Source: Prunella strophiata
Taxonomy: Eukaryota > Chordata > Aves > Passeriformes > Prunellidae
Direction: 5' to 3'
DNA length: 64,000 bases
Assembly (NCBI GenBank): GCA_036583965.1
Contig: JAZBQD010000014.1
Coordinates: forward strand, 44,635,490-44,699,489
Of the stretch, positions 1-12,524 are shown one piece after another (positions within the stretch are counted from its first letter, which is position 1; every line of letters starts with the position of its first letter). The notes under the pieces were generated by a model. That model saw only the letters and a list, made by a program, of their open reading frames with translations. It searched no databases and had not been told where the DNA came from. The translations under genes were made by a program, and so were the position numbers.

Positions 1-115
1 AAAAATAAAAACTTGTCTGTGATGGATATCAGTTGTGATCTGGATCTTGAAAAGTGTTTTTAGGAAGAGGTTACAAATAAAATACTCAGAGAAATGATAC
101 ATTGGTAAAGGCTAG

Positions 116-463
116 TGTCATTGTAAGGGGCCCCCCACTGGGTGATAAGTTACATAGACTCCATGTATTTACAGAAGGCTGATCAATAATCTTTATTAAG
201 AAACCCATACTTTTATATCCTAGTTTGCTACAGGTGAACCTAATTGGTCCTCCAATATAAACACTATCACTATTGTCTAATTAGAAAACCACCCTTTGGT
301 AAACAAATCTCCTTAACACATTCCACATGTTCACAATACCAGGTGTAGCAAGTTAAGATAAGAATTGTTTCTCATTCTTTTCTCTGATCTTCTCACAGAC
401 TTTCCCCAGAACGCTGCCTGGGAAAGTTGTGTTTCTCTCTGTGGCCAGGGAGCTGCTGTCACA
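116..463 (-). mobile_element. Solo LTR of an endogenous retrovirus (probably class II/ERVK-like)
   Basis: 348-bp element starting TGT and ending ACA, flanked by a perfect 6-bp target duplication GGCTAG (110-115 and 464-469). Read on the minus strand it has a TATA box (TATAAAA at 217-211) and shortly after it an AATAAA signal (197-192), the order expected of an LTR. No internal coding region is attached, so it is a solo LTR left by recombination. The 6-bp duplication is typical of class II elements; the family name is inferred from memory of avian LTRs and not verified. Confidence 0.75.
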
Positions 464-473
464 GGCTAGTGTT

Positions 474-3400
474 AGCTGAAAATAATTATTTGAACATATT
501 TTTCCTAAAGCAGACATTTAAAAGGGATGTGGAAAGACATCTTTGGTTGTTCATCTCACCTAACTTTAGATGTCTATGAGAATGTCTGCATCTGAGCTAG
601 TCACTCTCTCCACTGAGCATAAAGGGAACCAGAAATAGGCACTTCTAGTGTATGATTCATCTAACCTATTTTAGATGTCTACATTAGAATAAGTCAAGTT
701 GCATCCTAGAAATGCCTGTTTCTCTCTGTTGACTGTAACAGGACCAGCGGGTGTCTCATTTAGCTGTAAATGTCTACATTGTAAGAGTCTGCATGCACTC
801 AGCTGAATGCCATCCATGTGATTTTAACATGAGTTATCCCACTGTCCCACTGTTCCACTTGTTTTGAGGTCATACAATGGTGAATGGAGCATGGTGTAAG
901 CCTGCAAAGTACTTTGTATAAAGTAAAAGAATGTATTGAAAGTCAATAAAATTTAGACTAATCATATTCAGTAGATTTTGGGGGTCCCAATCAAACACTG
1001 AACAACTTATGAGATTAATTTTAATCTAGTTTATTTATGGGCACTTCATATTTAATTTTTTTTTTTATACCATAGTAGTAAAGTAAATGCACTTAACTGC
1101 TGGACTAATACTCTTCAGAAGCTACTATTTATTTACTACAGCAGCATGAAATGAGAATATTTCTAAGCAGAAAAGAGACCAAAGACAAGATCAAAAGCTT
1201 AAGTGATAATGTCGAATGTTAAAAGCTACATTTTTGGTAACAGTAACAAATCAGCTTTCACAGAGCACCAGGCAGAGGATGTGTTTTGATGTAAAATACG
1301 TTGAGAGCTAGGGTAGCAAGAGGATTGTACTGGAAAGACATTGCATGCAAGTGTTGTGATGTGCTGTCAACAACTGAAAAATAAGTTAAGGCTTCAGCCC
1401 TATTGTCCCAACAGACAATTTGTGACTAGAGTTAGGTACTTCCCTGTCTGATTCATAAGCTGTCACTTAGTTTTCCCTTACAAGAAATCAGAGCTGTTCT
1501 GGAAGCCAAGAAGGCTAGCAGGCTAAGCCAAGAGCCAGTTGGAGACAGCCACATGGAAATACCATGGTTTGAATCATGCCTATTTTGGACTTTTGCTATT
1601 TGCCTGGTGGCAAATCCTGCCAGGGATTCACAGGGTGAAAATTTCCTTCAGGAATTAGATGCTTGAATGAAAAGTGAAAGGATGTGATCCTGCTCTTTAA
1701 GAAGTAGGTGGAGAGGAGGAACTGTCGGTGCTGTCACCTACCCCATCTTTCATTAGCTTGATCATTAGAGTGCTGATAAAGAAAGCAGGAACTCTGGGCT
1801 AAGTTGTTTCTTTCACTTAATAAGCTTCAACTTCTCAGGGCACAAACTTTACAAAACATCTGAGGATGAAGATAGAGTTTTCAATCCACCCTTACAGGAT
1901 AGTTAAACACTGAGAGAAAGTAAGATTAAACACATAAAATACATCTCACACAAGCAAGACAAGTGTAATTGATATATTTGACTGCTTAGGGGGAAACTTG
2001 AGCTTTAACCCTATGTCTACACATATTTCATTGTGGGGTTTTTTTGTGTCTTTTTTGTTGTTGTTGTTGTGCTAGATTTTTAAGTGGCCTCGGTTGTCCC
2101 AAATAGCTTGAGTGTCTAGACTGTACCTTGACTAATGATTAGAGCATTCTCTCTTGTGCCTATGAGTATTTATTAATTCATGGAAAGTGAAATAACTTCA
2201 GAAGGAGAGATGAAAACACCATTTTATTTAGGAATACTAAATTTCTTAGCTGCTACATAGCAAAGGCTGGGAAAAAAAGAGTTAAGCATATGTCAAACAC
2301 CCTGAAAAATTCTAATTGCAGAAGACAATACCATCAGCCTGGTTTTGTGTCAAGTTTAATTGATCAGGTGGATGTGCTCTGAGAATGCTTAAGAGATAAA
2401 AATTTTCAGGTAAAATGGAGATATGAACTTTTAAAAATATTGGCAGATACCGTCATATGCAGACAACAGTACTTTTGTCTTTGCTCAAGAGGTGATTTCA
2501 AGGGATATAAAGGACCACTGGAACTTTTAAAAAACTTGAGAGAGAAAGGATTATAAGATTTGTATTTAATACAAATTTTCTGTCCTATTACAGAAACATC
2601 TATTTTTGACAGCTGTGTTCAACCTGGTGAAATGGCTAAAGTCAATGGAAGCTTGATATTAATTTCAACAGGACCAGTGTTTTATCTGATATGTAAATAA
2701 AAGAAAGAAGTCCTTCACACACAGTGGGATTAAACTGTCTGCAAACACCAAACACTTTTTGTATGTATAATTAGACTTTACATTTTTCCATTAGAAGAGG
2801 TTGGCTGAGACAGTTAAAAATCTTTCAGAAGCATAACTCAAGGTTCAAGGTTCTTGAAAAACCACTCCACAAAGATCAAAAGTCTACAGACACCAGGCAA
2901 TTTGTCCAAAGGACTTCTAAAGTGTTGAATACTAAGCAGCTCTATTTTCAAAAGCAGGAGCCTTAAGTCAAGCTTGATGTTATGATTTAACCTGTTTCAT
3001 CCTTCAGCAAAGTGTCTCCCATGTTAAGAGACTTTGTCTTCAGTGGAGTTTTTTCCATTATGGAAATGATCTAGGAAGAAATGCCAAGATTCTGGAAATT
3101 CCTAATAATAGCTATTAGAGCTATGACTCTTGCTTTAGTGAAACTTTATTCCTATCCACCAAGTATTAATGCATTTCTTTATTGTTCATATCTCTAATGT
3201 GAATGAACTAAATGATTTTCACACACACTCACAAAAACTGAGCATGTATTAAAGTCTTTTATGATAACAGAGAAAAAGAGCAAAGCTGATGAAAAAGTAA
3301 GGGCTGCTCCTTTTTCCAATACATTAATATAAATTTTGATCACAATATAAGCCTTAGAAAAAAGATAAGGTTTTTCCTGGGAAACTGAGAACACGGAGAG

Positions 3401-5395
3401 GGAAAACTTTGTGAAAAATTCTATCAATTAAGTCCTTTTGAAGTTATCCTTTAGTTTTGAACTACAACCCAAAGGGCTTTAGTCTGCTTGCTTAGGATAC
3501 ACCTTTTCTTTAAATCTGCTGTACCTTCTGAGGATGAAATTAGTTTTAAATTACAAACACACCATTGCCCTAATGACTTATGTTTGGATTTCTTTAGCAG
3601 TGAGAAGATCTCTGGATACATTGACTGGCTCTACAACAGGGGGATGAAAGGTCATGGTCCTTGTAGCTTCTGAAGCAGACAACAGTGAACAATCTGCTTT
3701 ATTTTTTCCTGCATAATGAAACATATTTCCAAGATTTTCTTGTATTGGCCACCACATCAGGATAAAAATGTATTTTTAAAGGTCCAGAAAACCAGCATTA
3801 TTTCAAATGAAAGCTTTCATTCTTCATGGTTTTATTTATGGTTGTTCAAAATACCACAGAGAAACTCTGATTTCTGACTCGGAAAAGGTACAATTCACAC
3901 AGGCAAAACACCTAGGGTAGGAGGAAAGTCAATCCTTATGCAGCCCATCCCCTCAGTTACAGTGAGTACTGTTGTGTGGTGTGTGAGTATTCTCAGCTTT
4001 AAATGGCATTGAGATTAGTTAATAATTCCTAGGGTCTGTCATAGTTCAGGCACAAAATGGTGTTTAGAAGAATTGATTGATGATCACTGGAACAGCCAAC
4101 CAGTAGCCCTTTTGAAACTAGGAAGAGGAGCTGAGATCCCATGGGAATGTTCTAGTTGTGTGGACCTCTAGGTATGAACTGTGAATTTAGAAGGGTTCAA
4201 GAAATCTGCCTCAGATGAATCAAATACTTTAAATTACTCAGAAAAAATATTGCTGAAAATGGTAATTAAGGAACATAAGCAATTAATTAAACCCAAGGCA
4301 TTTGTGCATCACAAGAAATGTAGTTACACACATTTAACAAAGGGATTTTAAAACATGCTGAGATTTTCCAAATGCTGTCAGGTAACATACTACTAGACAT
4401 AATTTCCACATGCTTTTGAGGTTGACTTGAGGTGCAACAAATTTGCAAAAATTCTGTTTCATGTGCAGTGGGAGCATCAACATAAACAAAAGGAATACCT
4501 TTCTTTTATCCCCTCATTCCTAACAGAAAATTGCACTGATACATAAACAGCAAGTATATCTATTTACTTTTACTATTCTGTCTCTAGCAGATGGGCTTCT
4601 GCTTGTGTTTTTGTATTTTGTTTAATCATTTCCAATTCATGGTTTACTGGCATAGCACTCCTCAGTAAAGCACCAAGTTCTTTGTTATGTCCTCTTCTGC
4701 TTGATCCCCCCTAACCCTGTGCCCTTTGCCACATAGTCTCTGAGCTGTGTTATTTTTCCATTCTTTTCTGGCAAGAGTGTATCATTTTCCTTTCACAAAC
4801 TAGAGGAAAGTTACACAGTTTCTAAGAACACTCGAAATTACTCTTCCCTGTCTCACTATTTACACTTTACTGGAAGAACTGTTATCACATACAGCAATTA
4901 TCACAAACTTTGGGTATCTACCATTTCTGTGCTGCGTGTCACTCAAATACACAGCACCCTGTAACTATGATGTATGATCCCTGGTGTTCACCCACTGGAA
5001 GTGAGCCCCTTTTCCAATCCGTGTTCTAAGATTGTCAGTCTTTCATTCTGTAAATACCCTTGCTCCTTCCAAAGTGCTCAGGCATGGCTCACATTTAAAG
5101 AATTATCACTCGCCTCTTCCAGTGCCAGAACCTGCTTCCCCGCCTACTGTGATGATGACTGCTACAGGAGTCCAGCAGTTTCCTCAGCTCAGGCGTTCTT
5201 TTGAGTATTTTGAAAACTTTCAGAAGCAAATTAGTGTAGTTACCAGCTATATGGTCTCAAATCAGATGGCTGAAGTGACAGAGTACTAGACTGTGTGATA
5301 ATCCATTATTCACCAAGAGTGCTGAAAAAAGGTTTTCCCTGGTTTACTCAAACTAATACCGACTGATTTTTTTTTTTTTTTCGTTTTTTTCATTG
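474..5395. other. Intergenic AT-rich DNA, no gene recognised
   Basis: No splice-supported exon or long open frame. It holds a short GTT microsatellite near 2055-2070. An open but unassigned plus-strand frame lies at 5032-5289, opened by a TTG and preceded by a stop. The rest is unremarkable noncoding sequence. Confidence 0.5.
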
Positions 5396-5399
5396 CCAA

Positions 5400-5898
5400 A
5401 CAATTGAGGGAGGGAATTGTCCCACTCTGCTCTGTGCTGGTGCAGCCTCAGCTCAGGCACTGTGAGCACATTTGGGCACCACAATATAAGAAATATATTA
5501 AGTTAGAGAGCATCCAAAGAAGGGCCACAGAGATGGGGAACAGTCTAGAGGGGAATAGAGGAGGCCTCATGGCAACCTACTGCTTCATCATGAGGGGAAG
5601 AGGAAGGGACATGTGCTGATCTCTTCTCTCTGGTGATCAGCTGTAAAATCCAAGGGAATGGCATGAACGATTAGACTGGATATAAGGAAAAGGTTTCTCA
5701 CCCAGAGGATGTCTGGGCACTGGAGCAGGCTCCCCAGGGAAATGGTCACAGCACCAATCCCTGACAGAGCTCAAGAAGAATTTGGACAACACTCTCAGGC
5801 ACATGGTGTGACTCTTGGGGCTGTCCTGTGCAGGGCCCAGAGTTGACCTTAATGATTCTCCTGGGGTATTTCTGACTCAGTCTATGATTCTCTGATTA
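5400..5898 (+). mobile_element. CR1 LINE fragment, 3' end of ORF2 plus tail
   Basis: The plus strand encodes a decayed version of the CR1 reverse-transcriptase C-terminus (LCSVLVQPQLRHCEHIWAPQ then ESIQRRATEM). The usual 3' segment follows (TGTCCTGTGCAGGGCC-type text) and the tail TCTATGATTCTCTGATT at about 5880-5897, matching the CR1 3' octamer repeat. Internal stops and small deletions show it is dead. Confidence 0.8.
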
Positions 5899-5899
5899 C

Positions 5900-8800
5900 T
5901 TTAATAATACAGGCAGAGTGGAAGCAAGCCTAAAAACATAAAATATTGCCATTTTGTAGCTCCTTGCTGCTGAAAGTCCCAACTGGTGCTGAGCAAGGTG
6001 GTCAGTAGGCAGGCACTGGCTCTCACATGTAGCTGGCAGACTCTGATGCCCTCAGCAAGAGGCAATGTGGGTCAACCAACCTTAGGATCTAGGGAACTGA
6101 TTCTGTGATTTTTAAATCTAATACAGTCTCTAAAATGGAGTCAGGAAAATGCCTGTACTCTTTATGGGGAACTTCTAACTGGGTGTGGACACATTTAGTT
6201 TTTTTTCTGGATGTGCATGCACATGCTCACTATTTTTCAGTACCATGGATCACAGAAACAGCTTTAAGTCTGAGTTTCCTCACCTATTTAAATATGCTAA
6301 ACAATAATTTCATTTAGCACTATCAATAGTAATTTGCATTTTATAGATAAGTATCTGTAATCAATACACAGATGAATTTGCGGCTTACTGTTTCACTCTG
6401 TGCCTTCAAACCAAATAAATTCATCTGTCATCTAGATTTCTCTTCAAAAACATGGTATATATATTGCCTTTGACATCAAACTTTGTTTTTTTCTGCTAAA
6501 CTTCACTTATATTCTGAAGTTATTTTTTGTTATTGTGATTAGGGAGGAACCTTCTACCATAAAAATCAATCCCTTGGCACGCTATGTATGATCTTCTGTC
6601 ACTGTAGCTATGTAATTGATTTTCTCATTTCTTGTATCATCTGTTGTTCTAAGAAACATTTGTGCTCTGCTCAAAGGTTTAGAAATGCTGTAACACTGAC
6701 ATTTTGAACTATTCTTTTTTTTTTTTTTCTGTAACACTTTTATAATTTTATGTTCTATGGCAGAAATTCAAGAATTAACATGAAGAGAGCTATCTTAGGC
6801 AAGTCCACTCTTTTCCAGAAATAAACAGAGGAAAAGATGAGCACAGAGGTTGTTCTATAAACCATTTACAATTATTTATAACATCAGCATTGGGTTTCAA
6901 AATTAGGCCTGTGATCTTAAAGACAGTACTTTACATCACAGCATTAGAAGTAAAAGGGTGTTAGAAGTCAGACAAGTTCCACAGGGCAGAGCTAAAAAAT
7001 ATGAGTTCTTCAGAATGGGGAACAATGACATAGAAATAAATTTATCTATTTTGGGAAAGAAAAAGGGAACATCTTGAAACAGTACTTGGGTCGGAGCTCC
7101 TACAGAAATGCTATCATACTGTTTGTCCCTAGGGGAGTAAACCCAGACCTGGATTCACAACAGCTATTGTTCTAGACCTTGAAAGCAAGATGAGAATGAG
7201 GCAAGATGGCTTGTCTGAGCGAAACTTTAAATCCTAGACATCTTCACTGTGATGAGGAAGGGTAGATGAAGTTGAGTGCACAGCTGACTACCTGCCACCA
7301 TCTACCATGACATCTTGTTTTAGTAACAATAGAGACATATGCTTAGAGATGAAAGACAACACAGCTCTGGCACATATACCTGGATGAAGATGTAAAACAC
7401 TGACATTGAGCCTTCTGTGATTTGATTTGTTGACCTTCACAGCAGTGACTGCAGACCAGAGGTTAATGCTAAAATACAGGCTAGCTGTAGCAGTTATTGT
7501 TTAATTTAAGCAAAAGGAAGGCTGCAGTGCTATTTCTCTATAAAGCTATTTGAGCATGTCTGCATCAGATTAGAAAATTAACTGCATTCAATCATTTTCT
7601 AATCTGTTGTTTACTGTTGTGGAGAAAGGATTTATGAGATTCAGTGTGTTTGTTTTTACAAATACAGTCTGACAAGGTGACTTACCTTCTGAAGAAGCTC
7701 TTTATTCTCATTTCTTTTTAGGTAACTAGGGAAGAAAAGCTGTCCAGAAACTGTCATAAAAAAGTACATACTTCTGAGCACCTAATTAGAAGTTTTCTTT
7801 GCTACTTTGAACAGGCTTTGGCTCTGCTTTGTGCAGTTTCGTATTCCTTCATTATCTTCCCTTAGAATGCCTCTGGCTGCATCCCTAAAGCTTCCAGGCT
7901 CTGGAGGAAGACTCAGCTGTTGTCCAGAGGAATCCATGTTCCTCAAGGAACATGACTTCACAACTCTGGTCAGAACACCTCCTTGTGCCCTGCAGTGATT
8001 TGAGGCTGCCAGCACATAGTCCATACCCCTTCCATGAGGTGTGCTTTCATAGAGTCACACTTAGCCTTCTCTGAAAAAGCATGGCAGCACAGGCACATAC
8101 TGGGATCAATTAGGTTTCACCAACACCACCAGCAGTGCCCTTTCACACAACAGAGAAATCAATTATGGAGTAGCAGCCTGCCTATCCCCATGTCACCCCA
8201 TGGTGACAACCAAAGTACTACAAGTGGTTTGTAGGGTGAGCAGAGCAGTACTTATGCTGTTCAGGAAACGCTCCTTTCCACACACATCTGAGAACCTGAT
8301 CTAATACCCCTCAGCCCAGTGCTGAATCTGGCTTGGAAACTATGTTGTTTCATTGTACAGTAGATTTCTCTGGGACAGACGGCTGGCATGGGAGTCTTCT
8401 TTTGAGGAACTGCCCCAGGCAGAAAGGAGACTTATCACCATTTTCCTGCTAAGAATAGCTGCCTATTTCACAAACAACCTGTATGTCAGCTGGGCACTTG
8501 ATACCAGGTCTGTCAGGGATACTCTCCATAGCAAAGGTTACTAGAACAAGGTACTTGCTATCAGATGGATTTCATTTCTTCTGGAGACTCCACACCTCTG
8601 AAGTGCTTTTGCAATGGGGAACTTACCATTGGAACCTTCTGCAGAGGGACCTCTTGACACTGTTAATCTCTCACAATGCCTTCGGGTTTGGCATTCTAGG
8701 CCCAACTGGAAGCCAGATATTTGAAGTGTTTTGGGGACCTGAGAACTTGTCCTTTCCAGTGCTTTTAGTGACTTTGAGCTGACTGTGAGCTATTTTGACC

Positions 8801-11800
8801 ATGGAGTATTGTTTTCTGAGGCCTGGCTGCAAGAGCTTCTTTACAAAGAGCTATTGTGAGGGAGAAAAGCAAAGGCATTGTGTCCTCAATGGTAGTAATG
8901 AACTAAGTCTTCTTCCTCATTATCTCCAGATGGAAAGAGAACTATCTTGTTCTGTATGCTTTGACTTTTTAAAGGCCTGACTGGTCAGAAAGACCACTAA
9001 TATGAAGTGGCTCCAACTCCAGTGTGAAGGAGGAGCATGTGTTGAATGGCCAGGTGCTGCCTGTGTCCAGCAGCTGCAGTGTGCCGTGCCAGCAGGGCCA
9101 TTTGCAGGATGACCAAGCTCCCATGCATTACCACCATCATACGTGGTAATAATGCCTGCTTTCTGGGCATGCCACAGGGACAGCACCTCACACCAGTGAC
9201 CAACTCATACTGACAAAAGACAGCAGCAACCCCACAGTCATGACCTAACACATGCTGGATATATGCAGTTCAGGAAACCAACCTCTTTTTTAACAGTGTT
9301 TCTTTTAAGTGGAATTATGATGCACCTACTGTAAATGTATTGGTTTGAAAAGAGGTAATGTTTACCTGAGAGGCTGCAGTATGCTAAGCCCTGCATAATG
9401 GATGAGGAAAAGCTTTCTATTTCTCAAAGACAGTCTGAAGTAGATGAACTCTACAGATCAGGGCATAAAATATATAGGAACAACATCATGCTGGAAGTAT
9501 TTTGTCTTGTTTTTTTCTTTACTATCTCCAATATACACAACCATTTTTATTTATATATATAGGAACCCACGCAATAAACAGCTGTCCAGGGCACACTTGC
9601 TTCCTGACAATCTCATCTAAGCTTTCCTTACTAATCTTCAGCTCTTCCCAATGATTTCTGACATATCTAGTGAAAATGATTTAAAACTTATTCTGCTATA
9701 GAAGTATTATTGTCTTTCCTAATGTATTCATAATCAGATTGTTTAGACTTGCTTGGAATGGACACAGTGCTCAAGTTTGAAAGTTATGGCATGCTTATGT
9801 CTTAGTAGATTCTATAAAGAAATGCTTTGAAGTCAGATTTAGCAGTGCCAATGATTTTGCCCTTTAACTCCTCACATTAAACAGTACCTGAAATACCTAC
9901 CCTTCCTATAGACATTCCCTACTCAGCTTGTAAACTCTCCAACATTTCTGCTTCTTTTCTCTTAGCAATATAGGTCCTGTTGTTCCATTGTTACAAGTTT
10001 TCTGACTGCCTGACACTTGCCTGAAAATACATTCAAATGAGGTCTACAAACTGACAGGACCATGTTTCTGGTTTCCACAGAGCAGCCAGTGAGGAAGTAT
10101 GGAACAGCACCTTTTGTTGAAATTATGCCCTGGAGACATGCTAGATTTTTAAGGAGTTACTTTTGGGGATCTGCTATCCAAATTTTGAGACATTCTAGAA
10201 GACCATTTCCCTGTGGTATTAGTGTGATGATTATTACATCATTCAATTAGAAAATTATGTTGTAAGAACAAAAATATGTTCCCTTCCCACTTTCCAAGGT
10301 CTTTAAAAAGAAAAAAAGAGCTTTTAAATGCTAACAGCATAACTTTGCTGAAATCAGCATTGCACTTCAAAGGTATTAGTTATCTTTCCAGTTTGTCTCT
10401 GTGGTTTTCTGTGAAAATGTTATATTACAGCTTCTTCTTGAAAGGTAAAGATATCAAAATGCTCCTGTGTACTTTTTATGCTATTGCAACTATATAGAAA
10501 AATAGCTGTTAATGATATTGATATGAGAAACCAATAAATAAAATTAAATAATAAATAAAAAGCAAAATTGAACTGTTTCTATAAATTAAACATCCATTAC
10601 CAGGGATATAAGTAATACAGGATTTCAGTGCTTGTTTAATTTTTACAGTATATTGAAAATTGCTAATGATTCCCCCTTACTGAAAGCTGCCAACTTTATT
10701 AAAATAAATGATAGAATTGTTCTTGTTAAATCTTGAAAAAAGAACAATTTAAATAATTATGAGTATCTGCAAATAGTGAAGGCCATCAGCAGAGTATTGG
10801 ACCAGGTGGCACACTGGAATTAACGGGCATGTACCAGGAGCAGACACAACTGCAGGTGTGGGAATGAGGCTGAGCAGCAAGCAGGGGAATTGGGGGGCAG
10901 CACCTCCTTGAGTTTACACCTCAGTGATGTGCAGCAGGAGCAAGGAAAGAGCCTACTTATCTTGTTCCTGCAGAGTCTGAGGAAGCAGCATTTGGCATGC
11001 TTATTTTTCTTCGTAAATGAATATGATTGCACCAAGAATATATCTTAGTTCTAGCAGCAAACTGTCCTTCAAACAGAACAGTTCTGCAAGGCCTGAAAAT
11101 TTGATTCACTGTTTAACAACAGTGTGAAAAAACCCAAACAACTGGGTTTTCTGTCTTGCCTTATATGGTTGAATGTAAAAGTCTATGGGTTTGTATCACA
11201 GCTGGCCTGGGGTGCAGTCCTTTAAACTGAAAGAGGAGTCCTTAACACATCCTCCCCTGCAACAGATTGTTTGTATCTAATACTTGTCATTCTGAGAACA
11301 ATCTTGTAACGGAGGAAAACCAGCACTGTTTGTTGACCCAGCAGAATATAAGTATTTTAATCTCTGATGAAAAATTAATGTGACCAATAAACAGTAAGCA
11401 CATACCAGATTTTTCTTTCACCTGTCATGTGTCTTGTATTACTTCAGCTTGTATCAGCTCTCCTTACCAGCTCGGCAAGAAAAGCAAAATAAATGAAACA
11501 GAAGTAATGGATCAAAGACAAGACATAATCCTTATCTATTAGAACTAAAGAGAAGAAGCTGTTAGGCATTTCCACAAGCCTACGGATTCTGCTATATATG
11601 AGGGATTAACAAGTTCTCACCTGCTGCATAGGTTAAAGGGATTCAGTTGGCCATGGATACTGGTAGGCACAATGCATTATAGAACCCCCTTCAGGAGGCT
11701 GATTTTTAAAATTTACACTAAATCAATTTCTTTTGCTCTTTTAAGTCTGTGTAGCCATTCTGTAACCTTGCTTCTTAGGGGTTTAGCACCTTTTACTTTC

Positions 11801-12420
11801 TGGTTAAATTTACTTTCTAAGTTTGAGCACTTCTGGTGCAAGTGTTGTCCCTTAGCCTACTACCTTTTCCTTCTTGAAGTATTTTTAAACAGCAGCAGGT
11901 TCCCTCCTTCTAGCCCTTGTTTTGTTGGATGAAACAAACCACACTCTCCTAATCTTCCCTTTGGCAGCCCTTCTTTGCATCTGTTTTAGTCTGAATATCT
12001 CTCTAATAGCACTGACCAAAACTATAATTATAGTCAACTGCTGGTGCCTGCAGCTTGTGCAACAGAATCAGTATCTTCATTTCACTGCTGGAATGGACAC
12101 TGACAAGAAGTATCTTAAAGTGATCACACTTCAACACTTAAAAGTTTTATTTTCTTTCCTTTGGTAATGAAACCTCCTTCAATTAACATCTCCTTCTGCA
12201 TAGATAATTAGAAACTAAGAGGTGACCTAAGAGGGCGTCTAAGAAAACCTAAGAGGCTTTTCTCTTTCTGACTTTGCATAAAGGGAGATTATTTTATGCC
12301 TATTCCTTTTCATTTCTTGGTCTGGACTCTTTCTTTCTGCCTTTCAGAGTCAGAGCAAAGACATTTTGTCAATTTTGCAAATTTGACATTTTTACTCTCT
12401 CATTTTTACTAAAGCCTAAA
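5900..12420. other. Intergenic DNA, no gene recognised
   Basis: Contains short accidental open frames only. A slightly GC-richer stretch at about 7800-9250 has several overlapping short frames on both strands but no recognisable domain or splice structure. A 13-bp perfect inverted repeat lies at 7566-7606, and A/T-rich low-complexity sequence at about 10525-10565. Confidence 0.45.
7566..7606. repeat. Perfect 13-bp inverted repeat with 15-nt loop
   Basis: CAGATTAGAAAAT (7566-7578) is exactly mirrored by ATTTTCTAATCTG (7594-7606), which would form a stable hairpin in DNA or RNA. No target duplication or transposon ends were identified. Confidence 0.7.
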
Positions 12421-12427
12421 CTCACCA

Positions 12428-12518
12428 CAGAACCATAAGAAGGCTTGGGTTAGAAGAGACCTCAAAGATTATCTAGTTCCAACCCCATTGCTGTGGGCAG
12501 GGACACCAATAAAGTTCC
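12428..12518 (-). mobile_element. CR1 3'-tail fragment
   Basis: About 90 bp of the CR1 3' end in reverse: AACCATAAGAAGGCTTGGGT, then agagacctcaaag and CTAGTTCCAACCCCATTG, with the TGGGCAGGGACACC motif. Severely 5'-truncated copy. Confidence 0.75.
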
Positions 12519-12524
12519 TGATTT

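Noticed and set aside
7782..9251. Cluster of short open frames on both strands in a GC-richer intergenic stretch
   Set aside because: Overlapping frames on both strands, no recognised domain, no consistent splice sites, no repeat identity; left as noncoding.
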